Shown piece after piece: positions 1 through 10,383 of a stretch of DNA of 64,000 nucleotides. Each line of letters opens with the position of its first letter. Positions within the stretch are counted from its first letter, which is position 1. The stretch is taken from positions 2,923,501 through 2,987,500 of the forward strand of contig CM057475.1 of the NCBI GenBank assembly GCA_030035585.1, read 5' to 3'. A program made the translations under genes and the position numbers. The DNA comes from Dugong dugon. Lineage: Eukaryota > Chordata > Mammalia > Sirenia > Dugongidae. The notes below the pieces were generated by a model that was not told the DNA's origin, searched no databases, and saw nothing but the letters and a program-made list of their open reading frames with translations.

Positions 1-444
1 GGACTTTGGGCCCTTGTCGAAGATCAGGTGACCGTAGGTGGATGGATTTACATCTGGGCTCTCAATTCTGTTCCATTGGTCTATGTATCTGTCGTTGTAC
101 CAGAACCAGGCTGTTTTGACTACTGTAGCTGTATAGTAGGTTCTGAAGTCAGGTAGTGTGAGTCCTCCAACTTTATTCTTCTTCTTCAGTAGTGCTTTAC
201 TTATTCGGGGCTTCTTCCCTTTCCATATAAAGTTAATGATTAGTTTTTCCATCTGTTTGAAGAATGTTGTTGGTATTTGTATCGGGATTGCATTGTATTT
301 GTAAATTGCTGTGGGTAGAATTGACATTTTCACAACGTTGAGTCTGCCTATCCATGAGCGTGGTATGTTTTTCCATTTATGTAGATCCCTTTGGGTTTCA
401 TGCAGTAGTGTTTTGTAGTTTTCTTTGTATAGGTCTTTTACATT
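1..444 (-). mobile_element. L1 LINE fragment, ORF2 3' part, cut by window edge
   Basis: Read on the minus strand, this is the part of L1 ORF2 after the reverse-transcriptase domain. It is nearly collinear with 25492-25935 in the longer L1 copy downstream. The match stops near 444, where the flanking sequence changes abruptly, so this copy is 5'-truncated at its right-hand end. The 3' end lies outside the window. The high similarity to the two long L1 copies suggests the same, fairly young, family. Confidence 0.85.
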
Positions 445-516
445 AGGGTTAACTTTTGAAGGCCAGGCTTATTGAAGGGATTAAGTTAGATCTTCTTGGA
501 GGACGGATCTTCTTGC

Positions 517-702
517 TCCCTGGGTGGAGCAAACAGTTAATGAAAGTTTGATGGTTTGGGTCCACCCAGAGGCACCTCAGAAGAAAGTCCTGGTGATCTA
601 CTTCTGAGAAATCAGCCATGAAAACCCTATGGAACACAAGTCTACTCTAACACACGTGGGGTTGCCATGAGTTGGGGTTGACTCCACGGCAACTGGTTTC
701 TT
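517..702 (+). mobile_element. AfroSINE (tRNA-derived SINE)
   Basis: Full-length type copy. A tRNA-like head (CTGGGTGG.GCAAA..GTTAA, then a degenerate B-box) is followed by the body with CCTGGTGATCTACTTCTGA. The 3' tail is GGGTTGCCATGAGTTGG...GACTCCACGGCAACTGG. The body belongs to the subfamily with 'acctcagaagaaag' rather than the one with 'gatgtggcagtctgc'. The tail matches the 3' end of the RTE copies in this window. Confidence 0.9.
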
Positions 703-2561
703 AGAGGACAGAAAGAAGAGACTGCCTTTTAATGAGAAGGTTTTTTTTTTTTTTTAAATTCTTTTAAGGTTTCTTCTCATTATTATCAAGTGGCACTCTT
801 TTTTGTTGTTTTCTACAAACTTACCACTAATGACAAAATTGATTTGAAAAAAAAAAATCTGCTGATTCGTTATGATCCACAAATTCTTTTTTAACAGATT
901 ATCTAAATGATACCGTGGGCACAGCTCAAGGCTGGTGGCATAACAGTATCCTTTGTCAGCAAACCATGGAGAACCTGTAATTTTTACAAAAGTATTTGAG
1001 GACATCAACAATGTTCTCAAGAGTCTTTCTTAATTCTTTGATGACTGGTTCAACTCAGCCAGTGACGGAGGTGTGATGTGAGAGGAAAAGTTGCCAGCAT
1101 TTCATGAAACCTGCATCTTTTCCTATGTGCAGTTTGTTTTTGCAGTTGATTTGCATTGCACTCATATTGTGCTGCAAGGGTAGAGAATTGTACCCTGCCC
1201 ACAGTGGGAGAGCATTGCACAAGTGCATAGTAAAAGGCATGAATATGGAGAGGATGGGCAACAGGCTCATGACGTGATCGTAAGGTGAGTTTTCCACTTC
1301 ACTTGGCTCTTGGTGACAAACTCCTAATTGCAATGACTAAATCTGTGAAAGAGTTAAAATCTTGCTTATTGATTTCTGTGTGACAATGGTCTTTGAGAAC
1401 ATGAGTATGTATCAAGAGAAACTTCGTTTGAATTGGTGTATGACAGAATATGTGTGTGGGTGTGCAGGTACACATGTCCACCTGTAGGAAAGAAGGTCAA
1501 GAAATGAAAGGGAAAACTTCCTTTTCTTTTGGAATTTTAGAAAAATACTCAAAGAATTTCCTTTTCTCTTCTTCCTCTGGTTGCTGGAAAACTGGAAAAA
1601 AAAAAAAAAAAAAAACAACAAAAAAACCCATAAACTCCAAGCACTCAACCCTGTCCTAAGGACAGGATTCAAGTGTTGTGCAAAAACATGTAAGGCTGAA
1701 AAGTTTCTACATTGTATCTAAGGTGGTACAATGTTAACTCTAAGCAGGCTGTAAATGTTACAGATGTGTATCATAATTTCTAGAGCAATTGCTAAAAATC
1801 TGATGCAAAGAAGTATTGCTAAAAAGCCAAGAGTTGAATTAAAATGGAATTCCAAATATTGTTCAAATAAACAGTGATAAAAATTGAGGATAATATATTT
1901 AAACTCTTGGGAGACAAATAACGGTCTTGAGATTAATGCACACAGGAAATTAAGCAGTAGAACAAAGTAAAGCAAAATGAAAACATTTAATACCTTCTAT
2001 TCTAAAAAATTATAAAGAATGTAGCTTACAGAATACAGACAAAAATCCTTTCTGGAGACTTGTCTAAAGAAGATACCTAAATATCTTACCTAAATAAGAT
2101 AATTTTAAATGATAAGTACTTTCACTTTCAAGGAAATACAACCACCAGCTCTGTAACGTAGAGACCAAAGAATGAAATGAAAAAAGTATTTACAAGTGGA
2201 GAAGGACAATTACAGCATTTCAGAACGGCCGAGTTTATTAGCAGCAACAAGAACAGAACTGACAGTACCAACCATGGAACTGTAATGTGGATGAGATTTT
2301 AGAAACTAAACAGGGTGCAAAATATTCATATGCTATAGTAGGTACAGATAACAGGCAAATGTATTCCAATAGACGGGTTAATTGGTGTACTTGAAATGGA
2401 GAAATGAATACATTGGAAAAGAAAATTATAGTCAGGAAGAATTTTTTAAGGGTTTAAACAACTTTCTCAAAATGACAAAAGACCTACATTATTAGATCCA
2501 AAGAAGTTTATCATGTTCTAGGAAAAATACACAGAGAAGTAATCGCTTGCCAAGATGCTTT
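703..2561. other. Unassigned AT-rich non-coding stretch
   Basis: No repeat family or exon could be assigned with confidence. A poly-A run lies at about 1597-1620. From about 2100 onward the sequence is A-rich on the plus strand and could be an eroded L1 or HAL1 body leading into the better-supported L1 piece beyond the AfroSINE pair. Short open frames here have no recognisable domain. Confidence 0.5.
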
Positions 2562-2768
2562 GTTGTTAGTTGCTGTTGAGTTGATTCTGACTCATGGAGA
2601 CCCTACGTGTGCAGCGTAGAACTGTGTCCATGGGGTTTTTCAAGGCTGTGGCCTTTTGGAAGTAGATCACCAAGGCTGTCTTCTGAGGCAGTTCTGGGTG
2701 AGTCTGAACTGCCAACCTTTCTGCTAGTAGTTGAGGGTCTAACTGCTTTGCGTCCCCCAGGGACTCCT
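2562..2768 (-). mobile_element. AfroSINE, antisense
   Basis: Reverse-complement AfroSINE: the tail (GTTGAGTTGATTCTGACTCA) comes first, then the body with GAAGTAGATCACCAAGGC, then the tRNA-like head ending in CCCCCAGGGACTCC. It belongs to the same body subfamily as the 517-702 copy. It lies four bases from a second antisense copy of the other subfamily. Confidence 0.9.
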
Positions 2769-2772
2769 CACC

Positions 2773-2976
2773 AAGACATACTTGTTGCCATTGAATCGAT
2801 TTTGACTCATAGTGACCCTATAGGACAGTAAAACCGCCCCATAGGATTTCCAAGACCATAATGTTTACAGAAGCAGACTGCCACATCTTTCTCCTGTGGA
2901 GCAGATGGTGGGTTCAAACTGCCGACCTTTTGGTTAGCAGCCAAATGCTTAACCACCACACCACCAGGGCTCCTTC
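2773..2976 (-). mobile_element. AfroSINE, antisense, second subfamily
   Basis: Reverse-complement copy with the alternative body (CAGAAGCAGACTGCCACATC) and a tRNA-like head ending CACACCACCAGGGCTCC. It sits head-to-tail with the preceding copy in the same orientation. Because the two belong to different subfamilies, this is two insertions or a mixed dimer, not a simple tandem duplication. Confidence 0.9.
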
Positions 2977-3690
2977 ACCAAGAAGTAGTCTGTGGAAATT
3001 ACTGTACTTCAAAAAGTAATAAAAATCTCATAACCACCCAGGAAGAAAAAAATCATTTATAAGTTGAAAAAGATCAATCATTCTTGCCTCAAACTCCAGT
3101 CCAACTATATTTAGGGAGTAAAGACTAAAGAGTGTGAGGTAGAAAGATTGTGACCCAATAATCTATATATTCAGGTTACTATTTCCAGAAAAAGCAATGA
3201 GAAGAAATTTTTAAATAAAGAAAACAAAAACCAATGAATCCTTTGTAATGCACCACATGACCTTCCCTGTTATAACAGTATTGAGAGCTTTACAAAATAT
3301 AGGCAAGTTCCATGTCCCATAAAATAAAAACACCATATATGGGGATCTTTTGATAAAGATGCTTATTACAGTATTGTTTGTAGGGGTTAAGTATTAGAAA
3401 AAACCTGAATACCTGTCAATTAGGGAATAGTTAAATAAACTCTGTTCATCCATATAATGAACTATTAGGCAACTGGAGAGAGAGAGAGAGAAAGGGAGGG
3501 AGAGAGAGAATAGTTTCTTTAGAGAAATTTTTATCTGATGTTGTTGAGTGGGAAAAGCAAAATGAAGAAAGTGCGTATGACATGATACCCTTTGAGTAAG
3601 AAAACGATTGAGACATCTTATCTAGCAACCTGTTTACCATCCACACATAAATATTAAGTACTGTACACACACTCACACGCTCACACACAC
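2977..3690 (+). mobile_element. Old L1 fragment (late ORF2/3' UTR), with GA and CA microsatellites
   Basis: From about 3330 the sequence follows the familiar L1 pattern (cattgtttgta...aaaacctgaatacctgtcaattagggaatagttaaataaa...catccatataatgaactatt). It is heavily diverged. It is broken by a (GA)n tract at 3472-3510 and ends near a (CA)n-rich tract at 3662-3690. The first 350 bases are A-rich and only tentatively part of the same element. Confidence 0.6.
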
Positions 3691-3693
3691 ATA

Positions 3694-3899
3694 TAACCAG
3701 TAGCCGTTAAGTCAGTTCAGGCTCATGGCGGCTGCCTGTGTGTCAGAGTAGAACTGTGCTCCATAGGGTTTTCAGTGACTGATGTTTCAGAAGAAGATGG
3801 CCAGGCCTTTCTTCCAAGGCACCTCTGAGTGGGCTCCAACCATCAGCCTTCTGGTTAGCAGCCAAGTGCTTAACCATCTGTGTCACTCAGGGACTCCAC
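3694..3899 (-). mobile_element. AfroSINE, antisense
   Basis: Complete-looking reverse-complement copy. It has the tail (GTTAAGTCAGTTCAGGCTCATGG), the 'gtgtcagagtagaactgtgctccatagg' body (quoted here only as GTAGAACTGTGCTCCATAGG) and a head ending TCACTCAGGGACTCC. Moderately diverged. Confidence 0.9.
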
Positions 3900-4439
3900 G
3901 TGTTTTATGTAAGTGTGTGTGTACATGTTTATGAAGGGATGAATATAATATTAAATATATTTATCATTAAAAGATACAAAGTGATTCCTCTATTAAACAT
4001 GCTACTCTTTTGCCCAATTTGTTTCAGAATTTTTAAGAATGATAACATTAGAGAGAAAGCTAAAAAGGCCTTACTCCATCATTCCTGCTTGTTTTCCAGG
4101 AAGCACCACTTTTCAGAGATTGGCATGATTCATTGACATGTACTATTATGGAATTTTACTACATTTGTATATATCCACACGTAAATGAAATCATGTTAAA
4201 CATATTAGATAAAATGAATTTAAACATATTGTTTTAAAACTCAGCCTTATGTTTTTGGTATTTATCCATGTAGATACATGTAAATCTAATTTATTCATTT
4301 AACTATTGCATAATGTTCCATTGTATTAATAAATTACAGCTTATAGACACTTTTCCCTACTCAGTGACAGTTAAGTTGTATACACTTTTTTCCTGTTATA
4401 AACAAAGGTGCAAATTAGTTTCTTTGTACATGTTGCCAT

Positions 4440-4640
4440 TTGTGTGTGTGTGTGTGTGTGAGACAGACAGAGAGGGTTTCTCTAGGATACAGAAACACAT
4501 GTATGTATGCATATGTACATATACATACATGTATGTATATACAACTATTCCTATACATATACACACGAATCCATGAACATACATATGCATATACTGTGCA
4601 TGTATACACATATGCATATGCACACATTTATGTGTGTATG
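4440..4640. repeat. Microsatellite cluster: (TG)n then a degenerate TATG/CATA tract
   Basis: A pure (TG)n run at 4440-4460 is followed by about 150 bp of alternating purine-pyrimidine sequence rich in ATGTATGTAT and CATATGCATA. It creates long open frames on both strands (up to 170 codons) that consist mostly of Met/Tyr/His/Cys/Val repeats. These frames are an artefact of the repeat. Confidence 0.9.
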
Positions 4641-5190
4641 TGTCTTAGAAAAACTCCCATATATACAAAGGGTAACATGTACACTTTGAAGATGTACGTA
4701 TCGGATGACACAGAAATTGCATTCCTTGGTCTGTGTATATCACACACTCACGCACACGTATGCACACATACGTACCTAGGAGAACAATTGTGGTGTATAA
4801 GCTATGTACCCCTTCCACTTTGCTGGATATCACTACTGGCTCTCTTCCTGATCGTACCCTGGCCACGTCCCCCAGTAGCATTTAAGGGCCCCTGTGACTC
4901 CACAATTTTCCTCCACTTAGTATTTTCAGACTTACTAAAAAAATTTTTTTAACCAATCCAGTGGGCAAGAAAACTCATTATATATACATCTACTGTACAT
5001 GTTAAAGTATTTTTTTTTCTCTAAAGGTAATATTCTTGAATAAAAGAGTATGCACGTTTTTAATTTTGTATGTCAAAAATGGTTAAATATTGGCAATGCC
5101 ATGTAATTCGACCTATTTCCAGATTGTACTCCCACTAACAGTCTATGGTTGTGTCTGTTATCTTTTTCACACCTTTGCAAATTCTGAGCT

Positions 5191-5250
5191 ATAGGGTCGC
5201 CATGAGTTGGAGTTGACTCCACGGCAATGGGTTGGTTGTTGGTTGGTAGG
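5191..5250 (+). mobile_element. AfroSINE/RTE 3'-tail fragment
   Basis: Only the terminal 60 bases shared by AfroSINE and RTE are present (ATAGGGTCGCCATGAGTTGG then GACTCCACGGCAATGGG). A 5'-truncated copy of this kind is typical of a LINE-type insertion, so it may be a very short RTE insertion rather than a SINE. Confidence 0.75.
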
Positions 5251-5274
5251 TAGGCTTTACTTAACAGTTTGCTT

Positions 5275-5619
5275 GTTGTTCTTATTAGCTGCCTTGGAGT
5301 TGCCCCTGACTCACAGTGACTCCTACAACTGAATGAATCATTGCCTGGTCTGCACCATCCTCGTGACTGGTTGTGGATAGGACCATTGTCATCCATAGCG
5401 TTTTCATTGGCTGATTTTTGGAAGTAGATCACCAGGCCTTTCTTCCTAGGCCATCTTAGACTGGAAGCTCCACTGAAACCTGTTCAGCATCAGAGCAACA
5501 CGCCAGCCTCCACTGGCAGACTGTGCTGGCTGCACTTGAGGTGCATTGGCCAGGAATGGACCCCGGGTCTGCTGCTTGGAGGGTGAGAATTCTGCCATTG
5601 AACCACCACCGCTGCCCCC
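5275..5619 (-). mobile_element. Composite SINE: tRNA-Gly head fused to RTE 5'- and 3'-derived body
   Basis: On the minus strand this 345-bp unit begins with a tRNA-Gly-like region (about 5541-5616). That region has an A-box-like GGTGGTTCAATGGCAGAATT and a B-box region near ACCCGGGGTCCATTCCTGGCC. Next comes a segment like the RTE 5' end (cagtggaggctggcgtgttgctctgatgctg, key part GCGTGTTGCTCTGATGCTG), then the RTE 3' end (ACGAGGATGGTGCAGACC ... AGCTAATAAGAACAAC). It is flanked by near-identical 9-mers AGTTTGCTT (5266-5274) and AGGTTGCTT (5620-5628), read as target-site duplications. The head and body together make it a SINE family separate from the common AfroSINE. Confidence 0.8.
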
Positions 5620-6499
5620 AGGTTGCTTATTACTTGTTAATATTTTAATTTCTTTTATTGCCTTTATCTCCTTGCTTTCTTAACTGTTTGAAAAAAATTC
5701 TTTGTGCATTGTGGATACTTATTTTTTGTCATGTATATTGTAAGTATCTTTTCCCAAGTTTTTCTGTTGTCTTTTGATTTTGATTGTGATGATTTTGCAG
5801 AATTATTTCTATTTTACACAGTAACATTTATCAGTCTTTTCCTTTATTTTGGATTCTGTACATGCTTAGAAAAGCTTTCTTTATCCCAGTACTAAAAATC
5901 CAGTTTTTCTGGTACATTTAGAACTTCACTTTTTTCTTTTTGTTTAAATATTTCCCACGTCTGCAGATACGTTTGGTATGAGGACTTGGTTAGGAGACTG
6001 TGCTTTTGTTCCCTGAGCCCCCATTCTAGCCCGTTTTCACGGCACTGCTGATTCCAGAGCTCATTTCCACCTCTTGTTGGAACTGTCACCATTATAAAAT
6101 CCAATATTTCCATTTATTCTGTGCTTTTCTTGACTTTGTCTTGTTCTATGTTTGTTTATTTCTCCGTCAATACCACTGGAGTCTAATGACTCATGCTCTT
6201 TAGGTGCTGTCAGCAAGGGCACACCTCACTCCCTTGGCTGCTTGCTTTCCTGGGTATTTTTGTATACTGAGCCTTGCAATGTTTCTTAAATTATCAAGTC
6301 TCTAAAAAGGGAAATGTTTGGGTTTTTATTGGGATTGTATTAAATTTATCATTACTGTCTGACTCATATGGAGGGTCTTCTCCCAGACAAAAGGAGGGCT
6401 CCCCATTCTCTTTAGTCTTCTTTTCTGCTCTGAAGAGGCCCTTCTGAGCAAAAGAAAAGAAAACAAAACCCAGAAACTGTCAGGGAAAAGACTAAAGTA

Positions 6500-7220
6500 C
6501 ATGAAATGCACCAATTTTGAATTAAAAAATGACAAACGTAAATTAAAAGGCAAGATGTAACTGGAAAAATATTTGCCACACCTGTCAGAAAAACAACACG
6601 TTTCTCCTAATGTGAAGTCAGGACAAAGGACACACACCGACAATTCATACAAAAAAAAAGACAAAAATGAAAAATAAGAGTGTACTATTGTTTACCCACC
6701 GCCTGGCAAAGCGAGCAGTCTTAAAATAGCCAGTTTGGTAAGATATGGGAAAAGGATACTCTCTCACAACTTGGCAGGAGTGCGTATGTGTACAGTGTCT
6801 TTGGAGAACAATTTAGCGGTGTCTATCAAATAAACAAAGTGCAGATCCCGGGACCTTACAATCACCCCTCGAAGAATTCATCCCACAGGCATGCTCGTGT
6901 GTGCAGAAAAGCTCACAAATGGACTGTGGTATTATCTGTAAAGGCAAAAGACGGAAAACATCCAGAAGTCAGTCTAGAGGGGTTTTGTAAAACGCATTAT
7001 CACCCCTCCATAGAGTGAGATACCACACAGCCTTGAAAAATAATAAGTGGGTCTGTTGTCGTTGCTAGTTACGTTGAGCGGGCTCCCACTCATAGCGACA
7101 TTATAAATAGGAAAAGTTAGATAAAAACCTAAGAATGAATCTGAGCTATGAATCGTCAACGTTTGGTAAACAAATGGTACAGGATATCTCTCTCAGAAAT
7201 CAGTTTTAATTTGCAAAGTT
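6500..7220 (+). mobile_element. Old L1 fragment, sense, with a small SINE insertion
   Basis: The sequence follows the L1 ORF2 C-terminal and 3' UTR region, with phrases such as 'ggagaacaatttagcg', 'atcccgggaccttacaatc' and 'gattcatccc'. It is strongly diverged from the young L1s in the window. An AfroSINE tail fragment at 7057-7104 interrupts it. Its orientation is opposite to the preceding L1 remnant, so the two are either separate insertions or one inverted copy. Confidence 0.6.
7057..7104 (-). mobile_element. AfroSINE 3'-tail fragment
   Basis: A short antisense tail (GTTGTCGTTGCTAGTTACGTTGAG, key part CCCACTCATAGCGACATTAT) with no body or tRNA head. The unit is 5'-truncated. Confidence 0.65.
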
Positions 7221-7284
7221 GGCCAAGTTATGAGTTTCTAATTTTTGCAAAAATATGAATTCAATCCCATTATGCTTTTAAATG

Positions 7285-7483
7285 AGAAACACTGGTGGCA
7301 CAAAGGTTAAGCACTTGCTGCTAATTAAAAGGTCAGCGATTTGAACCCACCAATGGCTTTGTGGGAGAAAAGACCTGGCGATCTGCTCCCTTAAAGATTT
7401 GTAGCCTTGGAAACGCTAGGAGGCAGTTCTACTCTGTCCTATAGCGTCGCTATGAGTCCGAATCGACTTGACTGCAACAACAT
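7285..7483 (+). mobile_element. AfroSINE, sense
   Basis: Nearly full-length. The head is ACACTGGTGGCACAAAGGTTAAG...GGTCAGCGATTTGAACCC, the body includes TTTGTAGCCTTGGAAACGCT, and the tail is AGCGTCGCTATGAGTCCGAA. Confidence 0.9.
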
Positions 7484-8454
7484 GCTTTTAAATTTTAGGA
7501 GTAGGTGGTTTGAAATACAGATGCGAGGAGAATACATGCCAGAGATCACTTTCAGTTTAAAAAAAGAGATTTGGGCTGTGGAGCTCTTACATAGAAGAGA
7601 CTGATGTGGTGGTGTGAAGGGGAAGCCAGGGACTGTGGTGGGTGTGGCTTACCTACTCTGCAGAGGAAACTTGCCCAGCCTTTGCCTGCCTTCCTTCAAC
7701 CTCTCAGGGATACGCATTTTTAAAAATTCTCTGTTCATTCTCTGCACCTGAGAGTTACTTTTGTTCCAACTCTCTTTGTCACAAGAATTTTAATTATTTC
7801 CTCACCCCTAGGTCTGACCAAGGTTAGTGTCAATTTCTTCTTACTAGATCTTTCCAAAGTCCTGGCTGTCAGGCTATCTGTGGGAGCCATACACAAACAG
7901 GTTTGCAATCTGTTAGCTAAATGCTTGTTCGTATATCCTTTGTGAGATCTGCAAGCGCTGAGAGACTTTTAGAATAGTTTGGAGATAATACCCTGGCCTT
8001 GCCCACGCTCGCTTTTGAAACAAAGCAGATGTGGAATAATTAGTTGTTGGAGCCATAGTTTTGGAAGACATGAGTAATTTTTTAAAAATGCACAAAGCGA
8101 TGCATTTTACTACAGTAGGACATGTGCGGTAATCGGAGCACGCACAGAGGTTGAGGGGAAGGAGGCTGGTAAGGATTTGAGTGATGAGTATAAATCCACT
8201 GAGTGGGAAGTGGTGATGGGACAGACTTAGAGAAGAAGGGAGGCTTCGGAGACTGGAAAAACCCTCAGCTTAACAAGCCCAAATAAGTCAAGAAGCTCTT
8301 GGGGAGCTCATCACTATCAGAGAATCTTCATGAAATGAGAGCTCTGGGAATTATTTTTCCAATTCCCCTTACTTCCTACCAAGTTACTCCATTTGGAGAC
8401 ACAATGATGTGATTTGTAGGAAAAGCTTCTTCACTCATTAAGGGTGTGTTGATA
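7484..8454. other. Unassigned, apparently unique sequence
   Basis: No repeat, exon or RNA gene could be recognised on either strand. Base composition is ordinary for mammalian non-coding DNA. Confidence 0.5.
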
Positions 8455-8572
8455 TGTGAATTACTCATCTTCTCTGAGCCTCCATGTGCTCATTAGTGAC
8501 AGGTAAATATTTAATAATCAGCTTCACAAAATCTGGTACCTGGCACATAGTAGTAGCTCAATAAATATACCA
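8455..8572 (+). mobile_element. MIR fragment
   Basis: Diverged MIR 3' half: 'ctcatcttctctgagcctcc...gtgctcattagtgac' and then TACCTGGCACATAGTAGTAG followed by CTCAATAAATA. The latter is the characteristic MIR/L2-type 3' end. Confidence 0.75.
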
Positions 8573-8582
8573 AAACCCCAAA

Positions 8583-8703
8583 TTAGTTGCCATTGGCTTG
8601 ATTCTGACTTACAGCGACCCCATGTGTGTCAGAGAAAAACTGTACTCTCTAGGGTTTTCAATGGCTGATTTTGTGGAAGTAGATTGCCAGGCCTTTTGTC
8701 CAA
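8583..8703 (-). mobile_element. AfroSINE, antisense, 5' part missing
   Basis: It has the tail and body (GCCATTGGCTTGATTCTGAC; GTGGAAGTAGATTGCCAGGC) but stops at CTTTTGTCC before the tRNA-like head. Confidence 0.85.
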
Positions 8704-8737
8704 GTCAATAAATATAAGTTACCTTTATCATTCATAA

Positions 8738-8943
8738 GGAGTCCTGGTAGCGCCGTGGTTAAAGTACTCAGCCGCTAACTGAATGGTTGGTGGTTCAAAC
8801 CCACCAGCCACTCGGCAGGAGAAAGATGTGGCAGTCTGCTTTTGTAAAGATTTACAGCCTTGGAAACCTTATGGGGCAGTTCTACTCTGTCCTGTAGGAT
8901 CATTATGAGTTGGAATCAACTTGATGGCAACGGATTTGGTTTT
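8738..8943 (+). mobile_element. AfroSINE, sense, full length
   Basis: Complete copy of the second subfamily: head GAGTCCTGGTAGCGCCGTGG, B-box GGTGGTTCAAACCCACCAGC, body GAAAGATGTGGCAGTCTGC and tail ending CTTGATGGCAACGGATTTGG. It faces the antisense fragment 35 bases upstream. Confidence 0.92.
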
Positions 8944-10039
8944 TGGCTTTATTCTTCATAGATTTCTTTTGTCTAAGTACTACTTGTTAAACAGCTTAGC
9001 ATTCACAGTCTTTCATATATGGAAGCATTCATTACCAAACAAATATGACCATCTAACATCCCTGAGCGCTAGACTTCGATTGAAACAACCAACATTATCC
9101 TAGCAAGTTACTCCTTGCACAAATTTCGAGGTCTTTCTGTCATGTGCACCCTATGATGCAGCCAATATGATCCCCAAAAGGAAGATGCAGAAATAGAGGC
9201 TGAGGCTTAAATGACTGAAAAGGTCACAGAATAATCGACACAGTCGAGCCTTAGCATACATCTTTGGACTCCCGCCTTAGCTGGTGATTGTCCCTCATCA
9301 GGCGGATCATTCTACGTCAAAGTCATATTCTGCCTTTTTCAAATGTTCTTCCTTTTTGCCTGTGGAAACCTATGCATCTCAAGACCTTCATATTCCAGGA
9401 ATTCTTCCAGGAATATGTGAGTGTGTGTGTCCCTGTGTCTCATTTTTGCAGGAGCCCCTGGCATCCTGAATAGCACTTATTCCTTTTGGCAACAAGAAAA
9501 TGTGGCTAGTAGACAGTGAGCGTGCTTTTTGTCTTAAGCAAGGAAAGCCAGGGTCTGTGTGCTTTTTCTTAGAAGATGCATTTTGCAGATTGCAGCAAGG
9601 GAAGGGAATGTGTAATGTCTGTAGGTGCCCTCTGAGAAGTCCCTGCTTGCCTAGAAATTATTTATGCTTCCCTTTATAGTGCTTTTGGAAGAACAGAAAG
9701 AAAAACTGATTTCCTGAATAAGATAAGAAAGTTTTGTTTCACTGTTACCATGAAACCAACTCCAAATGATAATGACAATTAGGCTTGGCTGTCCCTGTTG
9801 ACCCAGCATTTCAGTCTTAATAAAAGGGGCAAGAACCCCAGCTCCCCATCGGAAATGGTTGCTGGCTTATCCTGTGGAGGCTTGGCTTGGGTAGCAGGCA
9901 CCCCATCTGCTGTTTGCAGAGCGGACCTGGTTCTGGGCCTCCGGCCACTTGGTGAGTGGTTGAGCCCCTCTTCAGACAGCTGAAGGTGCTGCCCAGGTGT
10001 CCCTTGACACCAATTTTTTAAGGAACTAGAAGGACGCTA
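8944..10039. other. Unassigned, apparently unique sequence with paired STAT-like sites
   Basis: No repeat family was recognised over about 1.1 kb. It contains two exact TTCCAGGAA 9-mers (9393-9401 and 9405-9413), treated separately. No open frame here looks like an exon. Confidence 0.5.
9393..9413. promoter_or_regulatory. Two tandem STAT-type palindromes (possible)
   Basis: TTCCAGGAA occurs twice with a 12-base period, separated by TTC. TTCNNNGAA is the known binding consensus of STAT dimers, and paired sites at this spacing can be bound cooperatively. The sequence match is exact, but any function is inference. A pair of 9-mers can arise by chance or local duplication. Confidence 0.25.
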
Positions 10040-10048
10040 AAGCCCCTT

Positions 10049-10383
10049 CCCACCGCCCATCTGTCAGTTTGTTGTACTGCGGTGACTTGCGTGTTGCTGT
10101 GATGCTGGAAGCTATGTCATTAGTGTATTCAAATACCAGCAGGGTCAGCCATGGGTGGACAGGTTTCAGGGAAGCTTCCAGACTAAGACAGACTAGGAAG
10201 AAAGTCCTGCTGATCTACTTCTGATAAGTAGCCAATGAAAACCTTATGGATCACAACAAAATATTGCCTGACTAGCCAATTCAAATGTGCCAGTGATTGT
10301 GAGGTTGAAGCAAGGCAACATTTCATTGTGTTATACATGGGGTCGCCATCCTGGAGCTGACTCAGTCGTAGCTAACAACAACC
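10049..10383 (+). mobile_element. Internally deleted RTE LINE (non-autonomous unit) with target-site repeats
   Basis: The first ~205 bases match the RTE 5' end (CTGTCAGTTTGTTGTACTGC; GTGTTGCTGTGATGCTGGAA). Around 10255 the sequence jumps straight to the RTE 3' end (GATTGTGAGG...GGCAACATTTCATTG...GGGGTCGCCATCC...AGCTAACAACAACC). All endonuclease and RT coding sequence is absent. Flanking 9-mers AAGCCCCTT (10040-10048) and AAGTCCCTT (10384-10392) differ at one base and look like a target-site duplication. It therefore probably inserted already deleted. Confidence 0.8.

Larger units (their letters stand above)
4140..6355 (-). mobile_element. Old L1 remnant, antisense, interrupted by SINEs
   Basis: Several stretches read as antisense L1 of an old subfamily. 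4140-4440 is 3' UTR or late ORF2 (aactattgcataatgttccattg). 5000-5190 is mid 3' UTR (ttgtactcccactaacag). 5630-5960 and 6310-6355 include 'gggtttttattgggattgtattaaatttatc', written here as TTATTGGGATTGTATTAAAT. Microsatellites and two RTE-tailed elements interrupt it. The boundaries are approximate, and the 6000-6300 part is only weakly assigned. Confidence 0.55.

Noticed and set aside
4440-4952. 170-codon open frame rich in Y, H, C and M
   Set aside because: It is created by the TG and TATG microsatellite. Both strands are open, which is the mark of simple repeats.
5541-5616. Possible functional tRNA-Gly gene
   Set aside because: The arms are mispaired relative to a real tRNA-Gly, and the sequence runs directly into a SINE body with flanking target-site repeats. 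It is a SINE head.
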